Below, in pieces: positions 45,343 through 53,484 of a stretch of 64,000 bases of DNA. Below the pieces are notes generated by a model that was not told where the DNA came from, made no database searches, and saw nothing but the letters and a program-made list of their open reading frames with translations. The DNA lies in assembly GCA_903928445.1 (NCBI GenBank), contig CAIYRB010000039.1, positions 29,798 to 93,797 on the forward strand, in the 5' to 3' direction. Position 1 is the first letter of the stretch. Each line of letters begins with the position of its first letter. The position numbers and the translations under genes were made by a program. Source of the stretch: an uncultured Pseudomonadota bacterium. Lineage in GTDB: Bacteria > Bdellovibrionota_B > Oligoflexia > Oligoflexales > CAIYRB01.

Positions 45343-47013
45343 TCATTCCGGCAAATCAGAAACCTTGGCGAACCATGCACCGAGGTTGAAGATGCCGCGC
45401 GCCCCAAAAGCAAAGGGATATTTAGCATCAGAAGCGGTACCAAAAAGTCCAACGATAGCGTAACCCTCCTTATACAGACCCACCTTCCAAGGGATGTTTT
45501 CCTGCGACGGGGTCGTGTATTCGTGGCTGGCACCGCTGGCGAGCTCAAACTTGAGTGAAGTTAGAAAGGGGCCGGTGATATTTTTACCCTTAAAATCGCC
45601 CGGCCGCCATGAGACCTCCTTGATGTAGTCGCCGCTTTTGATTTCAAAGAAAATCTGCGGCTGGGACTGGGCAGGAATAACTCCGTATATTTCAGTCTGG
45701 CTGTTGTTTTGGCTTTTTTGCGGCGTAATCATGATCCCGATCGGCATCCCGGAATCGAAGTAAATCCTTACCTGCGAAAGATTGACCGGACCCTGCATGC
45801 TGCTAGCGTTGAAGGTGCTGGAAAACTGAAAAGTCGGGCTTTTGAACAGTGTTTCCCAGTCGCGGTCAACCGCGACTTTGGGCGAAATGGCCGATCCTCC
45901 CCACGTGCGCGTATTGCCAAAGGTTAGCCCCATGACTTGGTCGCCGTCCTTAACGGCGCCGGCAACACTGCTCCCTTTACCAAAAACATCAGAATTATGG
46001 GCCTTGTATGCATCAAGATCGACCATGATCATGCCGAGCCCGATGAGAGAGCCGGCGCTACGCGCAGCGTTTAGTCCGGCGATCATATAATTTTGCGATG
46101 CCTCGAGTCTGTGCCACTTGGCTTTACTGTCGCCCCCGCCCACCCACAGGGCCGGTTTTTTCGGGGCTTTATTGGTTTCAACCACCAGCTCGATGATCCG
46201 GACCGACGTCGTGTAAGCGCTCGTGCTGGTTTCTTCTGAGAATTTCATGCCGATAGCCTTGATATACTCGTCATCGTCCATGATGTAGGGATTGGGGCGG
46301 TCGGAGTGTTCCTCGCTTTTGACCTGGCAGTTGCCACTGGCGTCGATCGAGCAGTCCCCCATCAGTATAGAGGTGCCATGAGCATAACGCAGTTGAATGC
46401 CGACGACCTTGCCCTTTTCGGTGGCCACAGCAATCGAGTTGATGCGTGGAATATATCCCCAACTTATCTCGTTGCTAATACTTTTACCACTCAGCACAGA
46501 CGAGCCGTTTTCGATCTTGCCGATTTGGATCATTTTGGCGAGCGGATCTTCGTCCCTGGGCGTAAGATCGGCGATCAGCAGCGAGACATCTTGCAGGATT
46601 GGCTGCGGCGCTTTATCGTCAAAACTTGCCTTTCCCAGTCCACCGCCACCATAAGCGATCATCTGATTTTTGTCGTCGTCGCGGCAAGGCGCAGTGATCA
46701 GCCCACCGTCCATAGCGGACAGACAGCGATAGTCCAAGAGCGATTGAACGACCTTGACTTGAGTGTTGATGTTTTTTTTGATTTGCCAATAGGCATTGTC
46801 GCCGCAGTTTTGCAGACTCAAAGTGGAGCCGGGAAGATAACATTTGGACAGTTCGTTGGACGGACTTATACGAAAGCGATGGCCCTCTTTCAGATCGCTC
46901 CAGTCGGTGACGATTGAGGTGCTTTTTAGCGAGGAGCTAACGGAGTATTTACGACAGGCTGGGAGAGCAGGAAGGAGTAGCACGGCAATCAAAAGAGAAA
47001 TTTTTCCGGCCAT
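45343..47013 (-). CDS. Lipoprotein with trefoil-like N-terminus and jacalin-like lectin C-terminus
   Basis: 556 residues. The lipobox is LPALPAC. The N-terminal ~120 residues resemble a ricin-type trefoil (GHRFRISPSNELSKCYLPGSTLSLQNCGDNAYWQI, YRCLSAMDGGLITAPC). The last ~120 residues (FFEIKSGDYIKEVSWRPGDF, FLTSLKFELASG, GYAIVGLFGTASD, FAFGARGIFNLGAWF) match the jacalin-like beta-prism pattern. The middle part is not recognised. Two lectin-like folds on a lipid anchor suggest surface glycan binding. It lies 61 bases upstream of the other large lipoprotein and may form an operon with it. Confidence 0.55.
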   Translation of the reverse strand: MAGKISLLIAVLLLPALPACRKYSVSSSLKSTSIVTDWSDLKEGHRFRISPSNELSKCYLPGSTLSLQNCGDNAYWQIKKNINTQVKVVQSLLDYRCLSAMDGGLITAPCRDDDKNQMIAYGGGGLGKASFDDKAPQPILQDVSLLIADLTPRDEDPLAKMIQIGKIENGSSVLSGKSISNEISWGYIPRINSIAVATEKGKVVGIQLRYAHGTSILMGDCSIDASGNCQVKSEEHSDRPNPYIMDDDEYIKAIGMKFSEETSTSAYTTSVRIIELVVETNKAPKKPALWVGGGDSKAKWHRLEASQNYMIAGLNAARSAGSLIGLGMIMVDLDAYKAHNSDVFGKGSSVAGAVKDGDQVMGLTFGNTRTWGGSAISPKVAVDRDWETLFKSPTFQFSSTFNASSMQGPVNLSQVRIYFDSGMPIGIMITPQKSQNNSQTEIYGVIPAQSQPQIFFEIKSGDYIKEVSWRPGDFKGKNITGPFLTSLKFELASGASHEYTTPSQENIPWKVGLYKEGYAIVGLFGTASDAKYPFAFGARGIFNLGAWFAKVSDLPE

Positions 47014-47331
47014 AACCAGTCTCCAGGCTGAAAAACAAATGGGAATTTTAGATATTTACCGCATTTTATCAATTTTTGGCATTTTCTGCAATATAAGCCG
47101 GCGTCGTCGGCTATCCATGCGCTAGGAATCTTACGGGTGCCCAAAAAGATGCTTTATTGAGGGCGCTGGGTCCCGCCGCGACCAAGAACTGACATTTATT
47201 TTTGGCCAGTTGTATACAGCGTAGCCACCGATTTGCGCGCTAACACGCAGTTTTCACAGCCAATGCGCTATGGCTCGATTCTTGCTTTAGGTTACTACGT
47301 CCCATCTCCCAGCAAGAAACGGAGCGATTCC
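47014..47331. other. Divergent promoter region
   Basis: 318 bases between two divergent lipoprotein genes. AT-rich stretches (for example TTATCAATTTTTGGCATTTTC) could hold promoters for both. No gene, repeat or terminator was identified; the in-frame extension of the plus-strand gene back to 47233 lacks a ribosome site. Confidence 0.4.
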
Positions 47332-48507
47332 ATGCGCAAGCTAATTATCATCCTGATAGTTGCGGCCACCTCGGCGGCCTGCGGCGGTAACAATCACAAC
47401 CATTCGACAGTGGAAGGCTTGGCGAGTTTCTTGCTGCCCCGACCTCGCGCGTCGCTGAAAGTAGCAGATTTTTCCGTTGAGATGGTGTCTTTGACCATGG
47501 GCGATGCCAGACGCGTTGTGACGGCCTCGGCGCGCGCCAACGTCAAAGAAATTTATCTCAAGGAAACTCTGAAAGCCGGTGGCATGCCCAGCTGGCAGGG
47601 AAAGCGGGTGATGGCCGATCTGTTGGACGCTAGCAGCGGCGCCTGCGGCGGCGCCAGCTGTGAGAAAGCGTTCGGCATCAAGGCCAACGAGATTGACTCA
47701 TTTTTTGATGATACCCAAGCAGATTTATTGCAGAGCGCCGAGTTGCTCAAGACGGAGAATGCTGAGGCGCGGCAGACGTTGCTGGCCAGCATGCAAAAGG
47801 CCGAAGATCCGCTGGACGCCGCCATCGAACCCAAAGCGCTGGAAGTGAATTTTACTAAGGCCAAGGAGACCTACGCCAAAGCGGTCTCATCAGACGTCAC
47901 AACCAGTGTTGGTCCGTTCAGCGCAGGGATCAACATCACTCCCCAGGATTTGCTCAACGCGAAGTCTATGACCTGCCGCGAGGACGCCTGTGACGTCTTG
48001 CTGAACAAAAATATTAATTTCAACGTGCAGTTGCCACTAGGCATGAGGCCTGAAGTATCCCTGACGCTGAAGCGTACCGCCGCTGGTAACGGTCTTCAGG
48101 TGAATAAATCAGGTGCCGTGGGCATAGCCGCCACGCCGATCAACTTGGGTGAAATTATAAGGGCCAAGGTTTCGCTCAAAGCCGCCTTTTCCCAGGAAGC
48201 CGGCTCTGCTCCGGTCATCAAGGACGTCAACTGCACAGGTGAACTGTCCTGTAAGCTGCCGTTTGTCAAATTTACAGCGACGGTCGATAAATCCGGCATC
48301 GAATTTGACGGGATGATTGATACCCAGCTGGGCGGACCACTGATCAAGGCTATGCCGTTGGGCAAGGTGTCGGCTCGTATCAACTACGCAGATATTCCAG
48401 ACAAAATCAGAGACATGCGCGATGCGATCGCCAACGCGACCTCTGGTAAGAGTGCCATCGGTAAGCCAGATGCTTCGTGGTCTGACATTGCCGCTGGCTT
48501 GGAATAA
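47332..48507 (+). CDS. Lipoprotein of unknown function
   Basis: 391 residues. The signal peptide ends AATSAACGG (lipobox SAAC). The mature protein has alternating strand-like and helical parts with two Cys pairs (GACGGASCEKAF, TCREDACDVL, NCTGELSCKLPF), a long beta-rich middle (NFNVQLPLGMRPEVSLTLKRT) and a helical end. No family was recognised. The ATG at 47332 with upstream GGAG and an immediate signal peptide fixes the start. It lies next to the two lectin-like lipoproteins but on the other strand. Confidence 0.6.
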   Translation: MRKLIIILIVAATSAACGGNNHNHSTVEGLASFLLPRPRASLKVADFSVEMVSLTMGDARRVVTASARANVKEIYLKETLKAGGMPSWQGKRVMADLLDASSGACGGASCEKAFGIKANEIDSFFDDTQADLLQSAELLKTENAEARQTLLASMQKAEDPLDAAIEPKALEVNFTKAKETYAKAVSSDVTTSVGPFSAGINITPQDLLNAKSMTCREDACDVLLNKNINFNVQLPLGMRPEVSLTLKRTAAGNGLQVNKSGAVGIAATPINLGEIIRAKVSLKAAFSQEAGSAPVIKDVNCTGELSCKLPFVKFTATVDKSGIEFDGMIDTQLGGPLIKAMPLGKVSARINYADIPDKIRDMRDAIANATSGKSAIGKPDASWSDIAAGLE

Positions 48508-48612
48508 CCTAGCCTGCCTAAAAGCCATTGAACAAATACTCGCGCAATCACGCTCCTTTAGGGGCGTGTCAAGCGAGTGCGTGTGAGCCACTGCGCTAGC
48601 GGTGGTGAGCAC

Positions 48613-49089
48613 TCATGTTTTAGTAGGTCGAGCTTTTCCGCTTAGCTCCAGGGATCTTTTTACTCTCTGAGGGTCAGCAGGGATCCTCTGATCGGCAACA
48701 TACTGCTTGACCACCTTGAGCGGCGCCCCACCGCAAGACACCACACAATAACTTGGAGACCACAGGTGATCGCCCCAAAGCTTCGCTTTGATCTGGGGCC
48801 AGAACTCCTGGCGGAGCATGTAAGACGATTTCCCCTTCAGCTTACCGACGAGGTTGGCGAGGGCCAGCTTGGGTGGACATGAGACCAGAAGGTGCACATG
48901 GTCATCCTCGCCACTGTACTCTATCAATTCGGCACCCATCTGCTCACATGTCTGTTCAAAAAGTTCCTTAAGCCGTGCTAGGATCGCTGCGTTAAATACT
49001 CCGCGGCGGTATTTCGTAACAAAGACTAGATGGACAAAGTTTTTAAATACACAGGATCTACCAGTGCGCCAGGCAAATTCTTTTGTCAT
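48613..49089 (-). CDS. tnpA: IS200/IS605 Y1 transposase TnpA
   Basis: 158 residues. HUH motif HVHLLV (His64, His66) and catalytic Tyr130 in VVKQYVADQ, with NFVHLVFVTKYRRGVF at the N-terminus. All catalytic residues are present, so the transposase looks active. It moves single-stranded DNA by peel-and-paste at end hairpins. It is divergent from tnpB with 60 bases between. The C-terminus (KRSLELSGKARPTKT) has the usual length. Confidence 0.92.
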   Translation of the reverse strand: MTKEFAWRTGRSCVFKNFVHLVFVTKYRRGVFNAAILARLKELFEQTCEQMGAELIEYSGEDDHVHLLVSCPPKLALANLVGKLKGKSSYMLRQEFWPQIKAKLWGDHLWSPSYCVVSCGGAPLKVVKQYVADQRIPADPQRVKRSLELSGKARPTKT

Positions 49090-49149
49090 AGGCTTGACTT
49101 CCTTTTTATGCCTTTATAAGCTCATGCGAGATGTGGAGCAAGATTAAAT

Positions 49150-50532
49150 ATGCTGATGGGTATCCGACTCCAGGCACATCCAAACAGTGGACAGAAGCTC
49201 ATTCTGAGTCAATGGATGGGCTGTGCCAGGTTTATTTGGAACGCCAAATGTGAGGAGGATCGCTATCTCAGCACATTCGCCAAAAAGTATATGCCGATTG
49301 GCGTGTATGCACCCATCGATCAAAAGTTCTCACAATACAAGGACGGCGTTTTATCCCCTTGGTTAAGTGATTGCCCAAGTCAGATTCTCCGCAACTCTGT
49401 TAGTAACTGGTTCCAGACTTACAAGGCCTTTCTTAAAGGTGAGTGCGGCAAGCCTAAACGAAAGCCTAAGACGGATGCTGGTAGTATCCATCTAACCAAC
49501 GAACTTTTTCGTTTCGAGACTTGTGATGACGGAGTAACTAGGCTTTTTGTTGGCACAAAAACCAACAACATAGGGTATCTCTCCCTCAAAAACCACGGCC
49601 CTTATCAGCCGCCCAAGTCGATCCACATTAAGCGGCGTTTAGGACAGTACTTCGTTTCATTTTGTTACGAAGATCCTGTGGACGACACATCGTTGGCGAC
49701 AGGACATGATCACCTTGAGTACCTTCGTGGAGCGAGTCTTGAGTTCTTAAACCAGCACACGGTTGGGATCGATCGAGGCATAGTGCGTCCCGTGCAGGCA
49801 GGCGCTGAGGTTTTTGATCTAACGCCTGAGCAAAAGAGGAGCAAGACCAGGACGGCTAGGTACCTCAAGCGCTTGCAGCGACGTTTAGCCCGCCAGAAAA
49901 AGGGTTCAAATCGGCGCCGTAAGATTAAGGGTAAGATCGGTCGCGCCCATCTTAAGATGGCCAATATCCGTAGAGATTTCTGCCACAAGGCTAGTCACGC
50001 AATCGTCAGCAATCCCAATCACAAAGTGATTATTCTTGAGGATCTAAAGACCAAGAATATGACCAAGGCCCCAAAGCCGAAGCAGACTGAGTCTGGGCAT
50101 TGGGAAAAAAATGGCGCTTCCGCCAAAGCCGGCCTCAATCGCCAGATTCTCGATCAGGGCTGGCATCAGTTCGAGACCTTCCTCAAGTACAAGTCTTTCC
50201 GAGCTGGTAAGGCCTTGTTTAAAGTCTCACCCCATATGACCTCTCAGGAGTGTGCCGCTTGTAGCCACACTCATCCCGGGAACCGTCAAAGCCAAGCTAG
50301 CTTTGTCTGCGGTGCCTGTGGCCATACTGATCATGCCGATCGCAACGCGGCAGAGGTTATCAAGAAGCGAGCGATAGTGCTGATACTCGACTCTGGATCG
50401 GAGTTGTCTAGTAGAGGTGTTCTATTAGACAGTGGGCGTGGAGCCACAGTTAAGACTAGGCGGGCATCTGCGCGTCGAGCACGTGGCAGCGAAGCGTCAA
50501 AAAAGAGGGGAGAAGCGGCTCCAGCCGCTTAG
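49150..50532 (+). CDS. tnpB: RNA-guided nuclease TnpB (IS605 OrfB)
   Basis: 460 residues. The split RuvC site is intact: Asp208 in VGIDRGIVRPV, Glu297 in IILEDLKTKNM and Asp397 in HADRNAAEVI. The zinc ribbon CAACSHTHPG...CGACGH lies between the last two. TnpB of these elements cuts DNA guided by an omega-RNA transcribed from the 3' end of its gene and the right end, which preserves the element. The right-end hairpins at 50542-50592 would be part of that RNA. It is slightly longer than usual (about 400) because of a basic C-terminal tail. Confidence 0.92.
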   Translation: MLMGIRLQAHPNSGQKLILSQWMGCARFIWNAKCEEDRYLSTFAKKYMPIGVYAPIDQKFSQYKDGVLSPWLSDCPSQILRNSVSNWFQTYKAFLKGECGKPKRKPKTDAGSIHLTNELFRFETCDDGVTRLFVGTKTNNIGYLSLKNHGPYQPPKSIHIKRRLGQYFVSFCYEDPVDDTSLATGHDHLEYLRGASLEFLNQHTVGIDRGIVRPVQAGAEVFDLTPEQKRSKTRTARYLKRLQRRLARQKKGSNRRRKIKGKIGRAHLKMANIRRDFCHKASHAIVSNPNHKVIILEDLKTKNMTKAPKPKQTESGHWEKNGASAKAGLNRQILDQGWHQFETFLKYKSFRAGKALFKVSPHMTSQECAACSHTHPGNRQSQASFVCGACGHTDHADRNAAEVIKKRAIVLILDSGSELSSRGVLLDSGRGATVKTRRASARRARGSEASKKRGEAAPAA

Positions 50533-50705
50533 ACCTGAAGCTCGGCCCTTTAGGGCCGATGTAGATCACTGAGGTGAAGTTGATCAGTGGTCTGCGCAAA
50601 CCCTGTTTCTTTAGAGCTGACTTTTACCCATAAGCTAGCGCGTCTAAAAAGTCCATCCGTTCAACGAGGGAAGATTATTCAAAGCGACCCACACCGCCGC
50701 CTAAA

Positions 50706-50828
50706 GTCGGGCTTACTGGGTACCAGGTAATGGGCGGTAAAATCGGGATTGCGGCGGAGGACCTCCTGCAACTCGCCGATGGCCTGCGGCAGATCGCCTT
50801 GCGTCGCCAGCGCTAGCCCCTGTGGGCG
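50706..50828 (-). pseudogene. TPR-protein remnant
   Basis: Minus-strand codons read GLALATQGDLPQAIGELQEVLRRNPDF, a clear tetratricopeptide repeat, for about 40 residues with no start, then decay. It lies between the IS605 right end and the cyclase gene and is probably what remains of a gene deleted around the insertion. Confidence 0.5.
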
Positions 50829-50880
50829 TTTTGCTATTTAAAGATGGACCGGCATCGATCGCCTTACGCCCAATTCCCGA

Positions 50881-53124
50881 CTAGGATGCGGCGCTTTCAC
50901 TCATGATTTGCACTATTAGCTCAAAGATGGTCTGACGCTCCTTTGCATTCACACCAATCAGCGTTAATCCTATTTGAGCGGTACCCAGATCGTTGACGGT
51001 ACTCCAAACCACTTCAGCAACTAGGGGATTAACCAGAGGCCCATACTCATGGGCGAGATCATCCGCAAAGCTCATCTCAAGCTTTACGCCGCGCGCGAGC
51101 TGCACCGTAGCGATCAAGGCCATTCCCCCGAGGGATACATTCATCAAGGTCATCGGTCCATGCGACGTTTTGAATTGGACGTCTCGCTGCGGCTGAAGCC
51201 GCGGATTTTGCAGTTGTTTCTTGTTTCGTTGCCAAAGGATGGTCTGCGCCTGACGCAGCAAATCCGGCATGTCATGGAAGGGGTTATACTCGTAGGCCTC
51301 AACCAGGTCGACCCGGTGCTTCAGTGGAATAAGGATCTTGCCAAAGCCTGAAGAGGCGCTCAGCGTCGCATCCAGACCCTCATAGGTCGCTTTGCTGACG
51401 ATTATCTTGAACGGCTCAGCGGCGCTGCGACAGCGGCTGGCGAGTACCACGCCGTCTCCAGACAGGGTAACATCGTAACGTCCGGCAGTACCCAAATTCC
51501 CAATATAAACTTCATCTGTATGAATCCCAACTCGCATTGGAAACTGGAATCCATCTAACTTATCAGCCTCCGCAATCATGAGGTCTACGGCAAGCTTGCT
51601 GATCTCAACAGCACAGGCAAGGGCCGCGCTTTCATGATTCGGACTCTTTGCACCCGTCAGGTCATAGCCAAAGAAGCAGAGAATTCCACCCACAAGTGTT
51701 TTATCGATCGCCCCGCCATGGCGATAAACAATCGCATTAAGATCGGCGAGAATTTTTTTCAATAGGTAGAAGGCATCCCGTGCTTCAATCGTGCGAAGCA
51801 TATCCGCATAGCCGACAATATCGATAAAGACGACGCTGATACGCGCTAAGGTCGGCTGACTGATAAAATCGACGTTTGATTGAATAGCACGGTTAATCAG
51901 TTCGTCCGAAATGATACCTTGTAGACTGTTGCGCAGGTTGGTGTGGGTTTCCTCAATCTTGGTGTGACTGGTCGTAATCCCGAAGGCGATCAACAACATC
52001 GTAACAAACGCACTGCAGAGCAGGATCTGACCGTATACGATCTGGTTGGGAATCAGCCCGACAATACCCAGTGCAAAGGGTATCACTGCGATGATTATCG
52101 GCACGTAAGAAATCAGGAAGATCAGCGCCTCGGCGCGCTTTCGTTGGTAAGATCTAGCAATCACCGCTGCCGAACTAATATAGTTTCCGCACCCAGCTGC
52201 CAAAAACAGGTATAGCATCGCGCGCGGCATGAGGATACTCAGCGGCGGAGCGACCAATGATAGAGCGAAAAGGAATTGATTAAACCTGTAGGTACGCGGC
52301 GAATGCAGTAAATTGACATCAAAAAATCTTTGAATCACCATGCTAGGCGCAAGGAGTGCAATAGCTAGCCAAAGGAACCAGCTCTTAATAAATACTTGCA
52401 GCCAAAAATCCGGCAGCAGAACATGGAAGCCATTGACGGTCCCCAGAAAGGCAAGCGCCGCAACTCCACCCAGAAAGAACCAAAGGTAGGCCGAGTCGCG
52501 CATCACTAAGCCATTGAGCAGGGCAGCGACGAACAAGGCGACAAAGGCGCTAAAGATCGCCACCATGAATTGAATGCGACCATCTTCGTACGTACGAAGG
52601 GCCGCCTCAGGCCAAACCATAATCTGCGTTGGGAAGGGATTTCCGTCCGGCTGAAATCCCATATAAAAACCTGAGCGGCCTGGTGCAAGTGTTACCGCAA
52701 AGGCGGACCTCGTTGGGGTTGGATAGGCTCCGTTGTGCACAGCCACTCCAGATCGTTGAAGCCGACCAGCTTGCTTGCCAGAGGCCTCTAGTAATTGCAC
52801 ATTGGTGATGGGAAAGACGGTAACAATAACCACCTTCTGATCGGCGGCCGCGAGATTATCAATCGAAAATTTTATCCATACTTGCTCGCGACTGAAGGAT
52901 ATGCGATTGATCAAACCTAGTGGTGACCCACCGCGGTTGCTTAATTCTCGCAATATCTCCTGTGCGTCGCTGCCAGATAATGAACCATCAAGAATAGTTG
53001 CCACCGTATCAATCGCCACAGGTTCCCGTTCGCTGCCGGTTATCAAAGCGGCTTCTTGACCGCTCGCAACGCTGGCATATGCGCAGAACAAACATAGACA
53101 AATGATCTTGAGCAAACGGTTCAT
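50881..53124 (-). CDS. 7TMR-DISM membrane cyclase with PilZ-like tail; metal Asp missing (C2-like)
   Basis: 747 residues. After a signal peptide comes a periplasmic 7TMR-DISM beta domain (about 35-175), seven membrane helices (about 190-390), a class III nucleotide cyclase domain (about 425-600) and a PilZ-like tail with NVSLGG. In the cyclase domain the first metal Asp is present (Asp435 in FIDIVG), but the second is replaced: TLVGGILCFFG has Gly479 where the family has Asp. The substrate Lys475 and transition-state Arg564 (GDGVVLASR) remain, while the usual Asn is Val. Alone it should be catalytically weak or inactive. The ATG at 53124 is preferred to the TTG at 53139. Divergent from a paralogue with the opposite losses. 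Confidence 0.8.
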   Translation of the reverse strand: MNRLLKIICLCLFCAYASVASGQEAALITGSEREPVAIDTVATILDGSLSGSDAQEILRELSNRGGSPLGLINRISFSREQVWIKFSIDNLAAADQKVVIVTVFPITNVQLLEASGKQAGRLQRSGVAVHNGAYPTPTRSAFAVTLAPGRSGFYMGFQPDGNPFPTQIMVWPEAALRTYEDGRIQFMVAIFSAFVALFVAALLNGLVMRDSAYLWFFLGGVAALAFLGTVNGFHVLLPDFWLQVFIKSWFLWLAIALLAPSMVIQRFFDVNLLHSPRTYRFNQFLFALSLVAPPLSILMPRAMLYLFLAAGCGNYISSAAVIARSYQRKRAEALIFLISYVPIIIAVIPFALGIVGLIPNQIVYGQILLCSAFVTMLLIAFGITTSHTKIEETHTNLRNSLQGIISDELINRAIQSNVDFISQPTLARISVVFIDIVGYADMLRTIEARDAFYLLKKILADLNAIVYRHGGAIDKTLVGGILCFFGYDLTGAKSPNHESAALACAVEISKLAVDLMIAEADKLDGFQFPMRVGIHTDEVYIGNLGTAGRYDVTLSGDGVVLASRCRSAAEPFKIIVSKATYEGLDATLSASSGFGKILIPLKHRVDLVEAYEYNPFHDMPDLLRQAQTILWQRNKKQLQNPRLQPQRDVQFKTSHGPMTLMNVSLGGMALIATVQLARGVKLEMSFADDLAHEYGPLVNPLVAEVVWSTVNDLGTAQIGLTLIGVNAKERQTIFELIVQIMSESAAS

Positions 53125-53253
53125 TTTTGGTGAGGTCAACCCCCTAAAGGACGCACGAAGAACGGACCATTATATATCGGCTAAAGTCCCCCTCCACTTA
53201 ATGACCCATCACTAACCGGGATGGCCAACCCTACCAGGGCTACAGCGAAGGTG

Positions 53254-53277
53254 ATCTTCCAACATAAAATGGAAGAT
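53254..53277. promoter_or_regulatory. Dyad between divergent cyclase genes
   Basis: The 360-base divergent gap holds ATCTTCCA (53254-53261) and its exact complement TGGAAGAT (53270-53277), with an AT-rich 8-base spacer. Its position between the two start codons suits an operator for a dimeric regulator acting on both genes. The rest of the gap shows nothing else recognisable. Confidence 0.35.
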
Positions 53278-53484
53278 ACATTCATCAATTCAGGATCTAA
53301 GACCCGAATGCCTCGCTGTACCTGATGCGCATGCGCCGCAAAAAATGTCGCTAGCGATCAAGATTATCAGGCAAATTCCGAAACATAAGCTGTCGAATAC
53401 CAAGTCCAAGTCGCACAACAAGGATCGACGAACATTTCTCTAGTTCACAGACTCCAAGAGAGCGTGCTAGGCCAGCGGAACAAG

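Larger units (their letters stand above)
48549..50592. mobile_element. IS605-type element (tnpA/tnpB divergent)
   Basis: tnpA (minus) and tnpB (plus) face outward, with hairpins at both outer ends. On the left these are 48549-48568 (8-bp stem, loop TTTA) and 48588-48605 (7-bp stem). On the right they are 50542-50559 (TCGGCCC-TTTA-GGGCCGA) and 50564-50592 (9-bp stem with a G-U pair). Left and right outer hairpins share the CCTTTAGG core, as expected for TnpA-recognised ends. Exact cleavage sites were not fixed. Confidence 0.75.
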
